From Sphaerisporangium sp040685555 (GTDB taxonomy: Bacteria > Actinomycetota > Actinomycetes > Streptosporangiales > Streptosporangiaceae), in contig NZ_JBFBIK010000005.1 in assembly GCF_040685555.1 (NCBI RefSeq), positions 62,001 through 126,000 of the forward strand: a stretch of DNA of 64,000 bases, in the 5' to 3' direction. This document shows, piece by piece, positions 8,017 through 16,239 of this stretch (the stretch's first letter is position 1; each line of letters begins with the position of its first letter). The position numbers and the translations under genes were made by a program. The notes under the pieces are model-generated. The model did not search any database and was not told where the DNA came from. It saw only the letters and a program-made list of their open reading frames with translations.

Positions 8017-11000
8017 TCAGGCGCGCAGGCGCAGGCCGCGGGGGGTGGGATGGAAGCCGGCGGCCTCCAGGGCGGCGGCGAGGGGAGAGTTGACGATCGC
8101 CGTGCCGTCGGCCTTCTCGACGGTCAGCTTGCCCAGGGCTCCGTCGCGCACGGCCAGGGCCAGCGCGTCGACCGCCGGCTGCAGCCGGTCGTCGTCGGCG
8201 AAGGACAGCAGCGTCTTGCCACCTCGCTCCACATAGACCACCAGACGGCCGTCGACCAGCACCACCAGCGCGCCCGCCTTGCGCCCGGGCTTGTGCGTGA
8301 TCTCTCCCGGATGGGCCGGCCACGGCAGGGCCGCGCCGTACGGGTTCGCGGGGTCGGTCGCCGCGAGGACCACCGCGCGCCGCTCGCTCGCGGCGCCGCC
8401 CGGCGGGCGGGAACCGCCGGCCTCGGAGAACATGGCCGACGCGATGGCACGCATGCGGTCGACGGCGCCGGGGAGCGCGAACTGGGCGCCTCCCAGGCCC
8501 TCGACGAAGTAGCCGCGACGGCACCGCCCGGTCTCCTCGAACGCCCGCAGCACCGGGTAGACGGTGGCGAAGCCGCCGGTGAGACGCTCCGCCGCCACCG
8601 CGCCCTTGGTCACGACGCCGTGCCGTTCGAGCAGCACCTCCGCCTGGGCGTGGGCGCGCTGGGTGGCGTCGGTGGAGGGCTCGGGAAGCAGCCACCAGCG
8701 GCCGCTGACCGTCGGGGGACCTGACCGGGTCGGCAGCACGGCCCTGCGCCTGCGGGCCGTCGTAGCGCGATGCGCGGGCCGCCCGGAGCCGAGCGCCGCC
8801 CGCAGGGGCGCGAGCGTGTCGCCGGACACCCTGCCCGCCCATACGAGATCCCAGAGCGCGCCGGCGAGCGCGGTGTCGTCCAGCGAGCCGACCCGGCTGC
8901 CGAGGTCGCGGAAGAACAGCGCCCCGCCGCCGCTCAGCGCCGCGAGGACCTTCTCGTGCAGCGGGGTCATCGTGATCTCCGCCGGTGGAGGCAGCAGCAA
9001 CGGAGCGGTGTCGGCGAAGAACAGCGCCACCCAGCCGTCACCGCCGGGCAGCGAACCCTGACCGGCCCACACGACCTCGCCGGAGGCGGTCAGCTCGTCG
9101 AGCAGGGCGGGCTCGTACCCGGGAACCCTGCTCGGCAGCACCAGCGTCTCCAGCGCGGACGCCGGCACGGCCGCGCCCTGCAACTGCTCGATGGCGTGCA
9201 CCAGGGCATCCATCCCCCTGGCCGAGCGGCCTTCGGTGATGCCGTGCCACGCCGGGGAGAACGCGCCCAGGGCCTCCGGCGGCACCGGCTCGACCTCCTT
9301 GCGGAGCCGGGCCAGCGATCTGCGCCGCAGCAGCCGGAGCACGCCGGCGTCGCACCACTCCTCACCCCAGCCGCCGGGCCGGAACTCGCCGGACACGACC
9401 CTGCCCGAGGCGGCCAGCCGTCGTAGCGCGTCGACCACGACCGCGACGCCGAGGCCGAACCGGACCGCGGCCGTGGTGGCGGGGAACGGGCCGCGCGTGC
9501 GGGCATGCCGGGCGAGGAGATCGCCGAGCGGATCGGCCACCGGCTCCAGGAAGGCGTGCGGCAGGCCCATCGGCAGAGGGACCCCGAGGGCGTCGCGCAG
9601 CCTGGCGGCGTCCTCGATCGCCGCCCACTGCTCGACCCCGGCCACCCGGATCCGGATGGCGCGCCGGGCGGACTCGAGATCGGCCAGCCACGTCGGATCG
9701 CCGTCGCGCACGGTGACGTCCTCCGCCTGCAACGGGCCGTGGGTCCGCAGCAGGTCGGCGAGGTCCTCGGCGTCGCGCAGTGGGCGGTCGAGCCTGGCCA
9801 GCTCGCGCTCGGTGTCGGCCACCACATCGGGGTCGAGCAGTTCGCGCAGGTCGGCCTCGCCGAGCAGCTCGGCCAGCAGGTGGGTGTCCAGGGCGAGCGC
9901 CTGGGCCCGCCGCTCCGCCAGCGGCGCGTCCCCTTCGTACATGAAGGCGCCGACGTAGGCGAAGAGCAGGGACGCCGCGAAGGGCGAGGCCTGATCGGTC
10001 TCGACCTCCACCACCCGCACGCGCCGGGCGGCGATGTCACGCATGAGCCGGACCAGCCCCGGAACGTCGAACACATCCTGGAGGCACTCGCGCATGGTCT
10101 CGAGCACGACGGGGAACGAGCCGTACTTGCTCGCGACCTTCAGCAGGTTGGCCGCACGCTGCCGCTGCTGCCACAGGGGAGATCGCCTGCCAGGGTTGCG
10201 CCGGGGCAGCAGGAGCGCGCGGCCCGCGCACTCGCGGAACCGTGACGCGAACAGCGCCGACCCGCCGAGCTCCTCGGTGACGATCTGCTCGATCTCGTCG
10301 GCGTCGAAGACGGCCACGTCGGTGGGCGCCCCTTCGAGCGTGTCGGGGATGCGCAGCACGATGCCGTCGTCGGAGTGCATGGTCTGCACGTCGACGTCGT
10401 ACCGCTCACGCAGCCGCCGCCCGATGGCGAGCGCCCACGGCGCGTGGACGCGGGCCCCGTACGGCGTGTGGATCACGACGCGCCAGTCGCCGAGCTCGTC
10501 GTGGAAGCGCTCGACGAGCAGGGTGCGGTCGTCGGGGACGTAACCGGTGGCCGCACGCTGCTCGGAGAGGTAGGCGAGGAGGTTGCCGGTGGCGAACGCG
10601 TCGAGCCCCGCTTCGGCGAGGCGGTCGGTCTTCCCCCCGGACAGCTCGCGCAGGAACGCCCCGAGCGCCCGGCCCAGCTCGGCGGGACGGCCCGGCGCGT
10701 CGCCGTGCCAGAACGGCAGCTTGCCCGGCTGGCCGGGCGCGGGGGAGACCAGCACCCGGTCGGCCGTGATGTCCTCGATGCGCCAGGAGGTGGCGCCCAG
10801 CACGAAGACGTCTCCCACCCGGGACTCGTAGACCATCTCCTCGTCGAGCTCGCCGACCCTCCTGCCACCGCGCCCGGTGTCGCCTCCGACCAGGAAGACG
10901 CCGAACATGCCGCGGTCGGGAATGGTGCCCGCGTTGGTGACCGCGAGGCGCTGGGCTCCGGGACGGCCCGTGATGCGGCCGGTCACGCGGTCCCACACGA

Positions 11001-12786
11001 TGCGCGGCCGAAGCTCGGCGAACTCCTCGCTGGGATAGCGCCCGGCGAGCATGTCGAGCGTGGCCTCAAGCGCGCTCCGGGGCAGCGTGGCATACGGGGC
11101 GGCCCGCCTGACCAGCGTCTCCAGCTCGTCGACGGTCCACTCGTCGAGCGCGCACATCGCCACGATCTGCTGGGCCAGCACGTCGAGGGGGTTGCGCGGA
11201 TAGCGCATCTCCTCGATCTCGCCGGACTTCATGCGCTCGGACACGACGGCCGTCTGGACGAGGTCTCCGCGGTACTTCGGGAAGATCACGCCCTTGGAGA
11301 CCGCGCCGACCTGGTGACCGGCCCGGCCGATGCGCTGCAACCCGCTGGCGACGCTGGGCGGCGCCTCCACACAGGCCACCAGATCGACCGAGCCCATGTC
11401 GATGCCCAGCTCCAGGCTGGAGGTGGCGACCACGGCGGGCAGGCGGCCGGACTTCAGCGCCTCCTCGATCTGCGCCCGCTCCTCCTTGGAGACCGACCCG
11501 TGGTGGGCGCGCACGATCTCGGGCACCGCGCCCTTCGTGGAACCGGCCTGGGCCATGACCATCGCGGGCGGAGGCAGCACGGGCGGCGAGCACTCGCCCG
11601 GCGAGAGCCCGTCACCGGTGACGGGGCCGTCGGCCGGGAGGGCCGTGCGCTCGGCCGCCGCGGCCATGCGCTCGAAGGCGAGCTCGTTGAGCCGCGCGCA
11701 CAGGCGCTCGGCGAGGCGCCGCGAGTTGGCGAACACGATCGTGGAGCGGTGGGACTCGATCAGGTCGAGGAGATGCTCCTCCACGTGCGGCCAGATGGAA
11801 CGCCGCGCCGGGGGCTCCATCGACCACGGGGTCTCGCCGTCACCGCCGCTGGACGGGGTGGGCTGCCGGGGGGCACCGTCGAGCTCGGTCATGTCCTCGA
11901 CGGGGACGATCACCCGTACCTCGATGACCTTCTCCGAGGGCGGCTGCACGACCGTCGTCGGACGGGCGCCGCCCAGGAACGTCGCCACCTCGCTCACGGG
12001 GCGGACCGTGGCGGAAAGGCCGATGCGCTGCGCCGGCCGGGCCAGCAGGGCGTCGAGCCGCTCAAGGGTCAGCGCGAGGTGGACCCCTCGCTTGGTGGCG
12101 GCGACGGCGTGCACCTCGTCGACGATGACCGTCTCGACCCCGCGCAGAGCCTCTCGCGCCCTGCTCGTGAGCAGCAGATAGAGCGACTCGGGGGTGGTGA
12201 TCAGGATGTCGGCCGGATTGGCGGCGAAGCGGCGGCGGTCCTCAGCGGCGGTGTCGCCGGACCGGATGGCCACGGAGATCTCCGGGACGGGCAGGCCCAT
12301 GCGGCGGGCGGTCTGCTTGAGGCCGGCCAGCGGGGCCCGCAGGTTGCGCTCGATGTCGACCGCGAGCGCCTTCAGCGGCGAGACATAGACGACACGGCAC
12401 TGCCGCGCCGGACGCTCCTCTCGCGACCGGCCCTTGGACGACCGCCCCCGCGCCCCCGCCTGCCCCGGCTCCGCCTTTCCCGGCCCACCTTGAGGCGTCG
12501 CAGCCTCTGCCCGCTCTGTCTGCCCTGGCTGTGCCTGCGTAGATCTGGTCTCTGGTGACTCTGGGGTGGTCGCCCGCTCGGTCATCCGCTCGGCGGCGAG
12601 GCGGTCGAGGGACCACAGGAAGGCGGCGAGGGTCTTGCCGGACCCGGTCGGCGCGACCACGAGGGTGTTGTCACCGCGCGCGATCGACCGCCATGCCCCC
12701 TCCTGCGCGGACGTCGGCGCGGCGAAGGCACCGGCGAACCATTGCCTGGTCACCGAGGTGAAATGGTCGAGCGCGGATCCGGTCAC
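8017..12786 (-). CDS. lhr: Lhr-family ATP-dependent helicase
   Basis: This is a very large superfamily-2 helicase (about 1,589 residues) of the long Lhr type, implicated in DNA repair. Visible motifs in order are Q-motif-like PTSAQ, Walker A APTGSGKT, motif II DEVH, SAT (GLSATVR), the second RecA domain with TSSLELGIDMGSVD and QRIGRAGH, then the winged-helix and long C-terminal Lhr regions. A low-complexity insertion of about 60 residues rich in Glu, Pro, Gln and Arg separates motif I from motif Ia. The frame opens at 12924, only 8 nt from the divergent VOC gene; I prefer GTG 12786, which starts VTGSALDHF, the usual beginning of this family. Mycobacterial Lhr is DNA-damage induced, but I see no SOS box here. 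Confidence 0.92.
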   Translation of the reverse strand: MTGSALDHFTSVTRQWFAGAFAAPTSAQEGAWRSIARGDNTLVVAPTGSGKTLAAFLWSLDRLAAERMTERATTPESPETRSTQAQPGQTERAEAATPQGGPGKAEPGQAGARGRSSKGRSREERPARQCRVVYVSPLKALAVDIERNLRAPLAGLKQTARRMGLPVPEISVAIRSGDTAAEDRRRFAANPADILITTPESLYLLLTSRAREALRGVETVIVDEVHAVAATKRGVHLALTLERLDALLARPAQRIGLSATVRPVSEVATFLGGARPTTVVQPPSEKVIEVRVIVPVEDMTELDGAPRQPTPSSGGDGETPWSMEPPARRSIWPHVEEHLLDLIESHRSTIVFANSRRLAERLCARLNELAFERMAAAAERTALPADGPVTGDGLSPGECSPPVLPPPAMVMAQAGSTKGAVPEIVRAHHGSVSKEERAQIEEALKSGRLPAVVATSSLELGIDMGSVDLVACVEAPPSVASGLQRIGRAGHQVGAVSKGVIFPKYRGDLVQTAVVSERMKSGEIEEMRYPRNPLDVLAQQIVAMCALDEWTVDELETLVRRAAPYATLPRSALEATLDMLAGRYPSEEFAELRPRIVWDRVTGRITGRPGAQRLAVTNAGTIPDRGMFGVFLVGGDTGRGGRRVGELDEEMVYESRVGDVFVLGATSWRIEDITADRVLVSPAPGQPGKLPFWHGDAPGRPAELGRALGAFLRELSGGKTDRLAEAGLDAFATGNLLAYLSEQRAATGYVPDDRTLLVERFHDELGDWRVVIHTPYGARVHAPWALAIGRRLRERYDVDVQTMHSDDGIVLRIPDTLEGAPTDVAVFDADEIEQIVTEELGGSALFASRFRECAGRALLLPRRNPGRRSPLWQQRQRAANLLKVASKYGSFPVVLETMRECLQDVFDVPGLVRLMRDIAARRVRVVEVETDQASPFAASLLFAYVGAFMYEGDAPLAERRAQALALDTHLLAELLGEADLRELLDPDVVADTERELARLDRPLRDAEDLADLLRTHGPLQAEDVTVRDGDPTWLADLESARRAIRIRVAGVEQWAAIEDAARLRDALGVPLPMGLPHAFLEPVADPLGDLLARHARTRGPFPATTAAVRFGLGVAVVVDALRRLAASGRVVSGEFRPGGWGEEWCDAGVLRLLRRRSLARLRKEVEPVPPEALGAFSPAWHGITEGRSARGMDALVHAIEQLQGAAVPASALETLVLPSRVPGYEPALLDELTASGEVVWAGQGSLPGGDGWVALFFADTAPLLLPPPAEITMTPLHEKVLAALSGGGALFFRDLGSRVGSLDDTALAGALWDLVWAGRVSGDTLAPLRAALGSGRPAHRATTARRRRAVLPTRSGPPTVSGRWWLLPEPSTDATQRAHAQAEVLLERHGVVTKGAVAAERLTGGFATVYPVLRAFEETGRCRRGYFVEGLGGAQFALPGAVDRMRAIASAMFSEAGGSRPPGGAASERRAVVLAATDPANPYGAALPWPAHPGEITHKPGRKAGALVVLVDGRLVVYVERGGKTLLSFADDDRLQPAVDALALAVRDGALGKLTVEKADGTAIVNSPLAAALEAAGFHPTPRGLRLRA

Positions 12787-12932
12787 GACTTCATCATGCA
12801 ACTCGCCACCGACAAAACACGTCACCGCCCATGCCTGATGTGCCCGAAAGGACAAAATTCTCGACAGTGCAGCCCCCTGGGCGAAACGCCCAAGTCTTGA
12901 CATGGGGCCCGGCTGGAACGTCACTCTGAACT

Positions 12933-13421
12933 ATGGACATCGACTACGCGGCCATCGAGGCGAACCGAGACCGGATCCGGGACCGGCACCTCCGCGCTCA
13001 GCGCCCCCAGAGCAGCGCGCGCGGCCTTCACCACTTCGCACTGATCTGCTCGGACGTTGAACGGACCATCGACTTCTACCAGGGGATCCTGGAGTTCCCG
13101 CTGACGGAGATCTTCGAGAACCGCGACTACAAGGGATCCAGCCACTTCTTCTTCGACATCGGCAACGGCAACCTGCTGGCGTTCTTCGACCTTCCGGGGC
13201 TGGACCTCGGGCCGTACCAGGAGGTGCTCGGCGGGCTGCACCACATCGCGATCTCCGTCGAGAGGGGGAAGTGGGAGATGCTCCGGGGCAAGCTGGACGA
13301 CGCGGGCGTGGCCTATCAGCTGGAGAGCGACGCCTCGATCTACTTCCGCGACCCCGACGGCGCCCGCCTGGAACTCCTCGCCGACCCTCTCGGAGAGATG
13401 TACGGCACCCGCGTCCTTTGA
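12933..13421 (+). CDS. VOC-superfamily (glyoxalase-like) protein
   Basis: This 162-residue protein has one vicinal-oxygen-chelate module pair. The first beta-alpha-beta unit starts at GLHHFALICSDVERTIDFYQGILEF (about residues 31-55, with a candidate metal His), and the second at GLHHIAISV (about 100). It ends in FRDPDGARLELL, a standard VOC metal-site strand with Glu. The substrate cannot be told from sequence; dioxygenases, isomerases and glyoxalases share this fold. It is transcribed away from lhr. The long basic N-terminal helix (about 30 residues) is unusual for a minimal VOC protein. Confidence 0.85.
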   Translation: MDIDYAAIEANRDRIRDRHLRAQRPQSSARGLHHFALICSDVERTIDFYQGILEFPLTEIFENRDYKGSSHFFFDIGNGNLLAFFDLPGLDLGPYQEVLGGLHHIAISVERGKWEMLRGKLDDAGVAYQLESDASIYFRDPDGARLELLADPLGEMYGTRVL

Positions 13422-13561
13422 CGCGCTCCCCCGCCCGAAGGCCGGAGCACCGCGGACCAATCACGTGGCCACGCACGCGAACCGCCATCGGGGGAGGTGC
13501 TTCGGGCGGCGGGAACGGGGCTGCGGTCTGTCCACCTGGCCCGCAGCGCCATACTGGGGGG

Positions 13562-13756
13562 ATGCGCCTGACGGACTTCTGGAACCGGATGAACCGCCAC
13601 TTCGGTGAGCGGTACGCCGAGTCCTGGGCGCGTGACTACGTGATCGCCGAGCTGGGCGGCCGCACCGTTTCACAGGCTCTGGCCGACGGGGTGTCGGCCA
13701 AAGAGGTCTGGCGCGCCGTGTGCGGCGTAACCGACGTGGACTCCCGCCTACGCTGA
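13562..13756 (+). CDS. DUF3046 protein upstream of recA
   Basis: This small 64-residue protein begins MRLTDFWNRMNRHFGERYA and matches the DUF3046 family, which sits next to recA in many actinobacteria (the Mycobacterium tuberculosis counterpart is Rv2738c, from memory). The GGGGGG just upstream of the ATG is the ribosome-binding site and fixes this start inside a longer open frame. Function is unknown. It is acidic-basic mixed, soluble and probably helical. Its constant position next to recA/recX suggests a link with recombination or its regulation, but no motif shows this directly. Confidence 0.85.
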   Translation: MRLTDFWNRMNRHFGERYAESWARDYVIAELGGRTVSQALADGVSAKEVWRAVCGVTDVDSRLR

Positions 13757-13910
13757 CCCCTCCTCGCTCCTACGCCCGCCCGGCCTGCTCGCGGGCTCAG
13801 AGCCCGGACTCATGGCGCCGCCCTCCATACGTTCGGAACGATCTTCTCGGTATCGTCGCTGCTCCGCCCATTCGAAAGCGTTCGGGTCTTCGATGGCGTC
13901 GAGCTGTGAT

Positions 13911-13924
13911 CGAACAACCGTTCG
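13911..13924 (+). promoter_or_regulatory. LexA SOS box upstream of recA
   Basis: CGAACAACCGTTCG is an exact match to the Gram-positive/actinobacterial LexA box CGAAC-N4-GTTCG, 113 nt upstream of the recA start. A TATATT hexamer at 13927-13932 follows directly and is a candidate -10, so bound LexA would block the promoter. LexA itself is not in the window. Confidence 0.9.
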
Positions 13925-13926
13925 GC

Positions 13927-13932
13927 TATATT
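13927..13932 (+). promoter_or_regulatory. Candidate -10 element of recA promoter
   Basis: TATATT lies 2 nt downstream of the SOS box in an otherwise GC-rich region, about 105 nt before the recA ATG. No convincing -35 is seen at 17-nt spacing, as in other actinobacterial recA promoters where the upstream element is weak or absent. Confidence 0.45.
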
Positions 13933-14036
13933 GAACTTGCCGACGGCCCTGGGCCCACTCCGGGAAAATGTCGGTGGCAGCCCGTAGCTTGCAAGCGACG
14001 GAAACGACTTCGACACACCCTCCAGGGGAGCACTCC

Positions 14037-16223
14037 ATGGCAGCCAACGACCGCGAGAAGGCCCTTGAGACTGCTCTCGCTCAGATCGAGCGGCAGTTCG
14101 GCAAGGGCTCTGTCATGCGCCTCGGCGATGACGCGCGAGCCCCCATCGAAATCATTCCTACCGGGGCCATCGCGCTCGACGTCGCGCTCGGCATCGGCGG
14201 GTTCCCCCGTGGGCGCATCGTCGAGATCTACGGCCCCGAGTCCAGCGGTAAGACGACCGTGGCGCTCCACGCCGTCGCCAACGCCCAGCGCGGCGGCGGC
14301 ATCGCCGCGTTCATCGACGCGGAGCACGCCCTCGACCCCGAGTACGCCGCGAAGCTCGGTGTCGACACCGACGCGCTCCTGGTCTCCCAGCCCGACACCG
14401 GTGAGCAGGCGCTCGAGATCGCCGACATGCTGATCCGCTCCGGCGCGATCGACCTCGTGGTCATCGACTCGGTCGCGGCCCTCGTGCCGAAGGCCGAGAT
14501 CGAGGGCGAGATGGGCGACAGCCACGTGGGCCTCCAGGCCCGCCTGATGTCCCAGGCCCTCCGCAAGGTGGCCGGCGCCCTCAGCAACACCGGCACGACC
14601 GCGATCTTCATCAACCAGCTCCGCGAGAAGATCGGCGTCATGTTCGGCTGCTTTTCGTACAATACGCGCGTAACTCTTGCAAATGGGACAAAAGAGAAGA
14701 TCGGTAAGATCGTCAATCAGCGCCTGGACGTCGAGGTCCTTTCCTACGACCCAGAGTCCGACCGCGTGGTCCCGCGCAGGATCACCAACTGGTTCGACAA
14801 CGGAAACGCCGAGCGGTTCCTGCAGTTCACCGTCGCCAAGTCCGGGGGCAACGGCCGTGCGCAGTTCGCTGCCACAGAGAACCATCTCGTCCGCACACCG
14901 GGCGGCTGGCGCGAGGCGGGTGAGCTCATCCCTGGAGACAGGGTCATGCTCGCTGAAACGCATCGTCTCAATGGCCAGCAGTGGCAGATGATTCTCGGTT
15001 CCCTGCTCGGCGACGGGAGCCTCTCCCCCAATCGGCGTGGGCGGACCGGCGTCCGGTTCCGCATGGGTCAGGGAGTCCAGCAGAAGGCATACCTCGACTG
15101 GAAGTGCTCCCTGCTCGGCAACATCACCCATAGCAGGACGACCAACGCCAAGGGAGCGGTCTTCGCGGACTTCACCCCTCTTCCGGAGCTCGACGAGCTG
15201 CGCCAGGTGGTCTACTTCGGTGACGGAAAGAAGCACATCACCGATGAGTACCTCAAGGCGATGACGCCGCTCTCCCTGGCGGTTTGGTACATGGACGACG
15301 GCGGCTTCACGTTGCGCTCCAAGGGAGCCCAGGAGCGCACCGAGGGAGGCACGGGCCGCATCGAGATCTGTGTGGAAGCGATGAGCCCCGGATCGCGGGA
15401 ACGGCTGCGTGACTACCTCTCTGACACTCACGGCCTGGATGTAAAGCTTCGGTCCCGGGGTGCGCAGGGAGTGTCGGTCCTTCAGTTCACTACGGATGCG
15501 ACGACGAAGTTCCAGAAGCTTGTCGCGCCCTACGTTCACCCCTCCATGGCGTACAAGCTCCTTCCAAGGTTCCAGGGTCAGTTCGCCGTGGAGCCGGAGT
15601 TCTCGGACGCGGAAGTTCGACTGGTGCCCTCGCAGGTCCTTGACGTGCACGTCAAGCCCAAGACGCGGTCGATGAGAAAGTTCGACATCGAGATCGAAGG
15701 CACGCACAACTACTTCGTCGACGACATCATGGTGCACAACAGCCCTGAGACGACGACGGGTGGCAAGGCGCTCAAGTTCTACGCGTCGGTGCGTCTCGAC
15801 GTGCGCCGCATCGAGACGCTCAAGGACGGCACCGAGGCGGTCGGCAACCGCACCCGCGTCAAGGTCGTGAAGAACAAGATGGCCCCGCCCTTCCGGGTGG
15901 CCGACTTCGACATCCTCTACGGCTTCGGCATCTCCCGCGAGGGCGGCCTGATCGACATGGGCGTCGAGCACGGCTTCGTCCGCAAGGCCGGCGCCTGGTA
16001 CACCTACGAGGGCGACCAGCTCGGGCAGGGCAAGGAGAACGCCCGTAACTTCCTGAAGAACAACCCCGACATCGCCAACGAGATCGAGAAGAAGATCAAG
16101 GAGAAGCTCGGCGTCGGGCCTCGCCTCGACAGCCCCGTCGAGGCTCTGGCCACCGTTCCCGCCGCGCCCGCGCCTGCTCCCTCCGGTCGTGGCAGCAAGG
16201 CGCCCAAGCCGGGTGACGTCTGA
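14037..16223 (+). CDS. recA: RecA recombinase precursor containing an in-frame intein
   Basis: The 728-residue precursor encodes a normal 364-residue RecA once the intein is removed. The N-extein (1-204) has Walker A GPESSGKT (66-73), the IDAEHALDPEYA segment and LVVIDSVAAL, and stops at EKIGVMFG. The C-extein (569-728) resumes SPETTTGGKALKFYAS, giving an uninterrupted loop L2 after splicing. RecA carries out homologous pairing and activates LexA and mutagenesis factors. I chose the ATG at 14037 because of the GGGGAG site upstream and the conserved MAANDREKALE start; the frame is open further upstream. An SOS box lies at 13911. RecA activity must depend on protein splicing, as the insertion sits in the DNA-binding loop region. 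Confidence 0.97.
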   Translation: MAANDREKALETALAQIERQFGKGSVMRLGDDARAPIEIIPTGAIALDVALGIGGFPRGRIVEIYGPESSGKTTVALHAVANAQRGGGIAAFIDAEHALDPEYAAKLGVDTDALLVSQPDTGEQALEIADMLIRSGAIDLVVIDSVAALVPKAEIEGEMGDSHVGLQARLMSQALRKVAGALSNTGTTAIFINQLREKIGVMFGCFSYNTRVTLANGTKEKIGKIVNQRLDVEVLSYDPESDRVVPRRITNWFDNGNAERFLQFTVAKSGGNGRAQFAATENHLVRTPGGWREAGELIPGDRVMLAETHRLNGQQWQMILGSLLGDGSLSPNRRGRTGVRFRMGQGVQQKAYLDWKCSLLGNITHSRTTNAKGAVFADFTPLPELDELRQVVYFGDGKKHITDEYLKAMTPLSLAVWYMDDGGFTLRSKGAQERTEGGTGRIEICVEAMSPGSRERLRDYLSDTHGLDVKLRSRGAQGVSVLQFTTDATTKFQKLVAPYVHPSMAYKLLPRFQGQFAVEPEFSDAEVRLVPSQVLDVHVKPKTRSMRKFDIEIEGTHNYFVDDIMVHNSPETTTGGKALKFYASVRLDVRRIETLKDGTEAVGNRTRVKVVKNKMAPPFRVADFDILYGFGISREGGLIDMGVEHGFVRKAGAWYTYEGDQLGQGKENARNFLKNNPDIANEIEKKIKEKLGVGPRLDSPVEALATVPAAPAPAPSGRGSKAPKPGDV
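14649..15740 (+). other. RecA intein with LAGLIDADG endonuclease domain
   Basis: This 364-residue protein-splicing element occupies residues 205-568 of the precursor. It starts with Cys1 (CFSYNTRVTLANGT), has a block B Thr76-x-x-His79 (TENH), and ends in VHN followed by extein Ser+1, so all standard splicing residues are present. Two LAGLIDADG-type helices with their acidic residues are intact: ILGSLLGDGS near residues 115-124 and LAVWYMDDGG near 210-219, so the homing endonuclease may be active. By recall it closely matches the Mycobacterium leprae RecA intein in sequence, length and insertion point (MFG/SPE). The M. tuberculosis site in VKNK/PPF is uninterrupted here. The first 60 nt of the intein are less GC-rich than the flanking recA. 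Confidence 0.95.
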
Positions 16224-16239
16224 TCTGAGCTGATCTCAC

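Noticed and set aside
13830..13840. CGTTCGGAACG palindrome upstream of recA
   Set aside because: Arms are in the reverse orientation to a LexA site and the spacer is 1 nt; no other support.
13873..13884. CGAAAGCGTTCG, a second possible SOS box upstream of recA
   Set aside because: It is palindromic but the half-sites are 2 nt too close and lack the CGAAC/GTTCG outer form; the perfect box is at 13911.
14649..15740. Reading the recA insertion as a mobile element or contamination rather than an intein
   Set aside because: It is in frame, keeps all splice-junction residues, and has Hint and LAGLIDADG motifs in the right order.
13926..15971. Minus-strand open frame across recA and its intein
   Set aside because: Antisense artefact; the plus strand encodes RecA and the intein without doubt.
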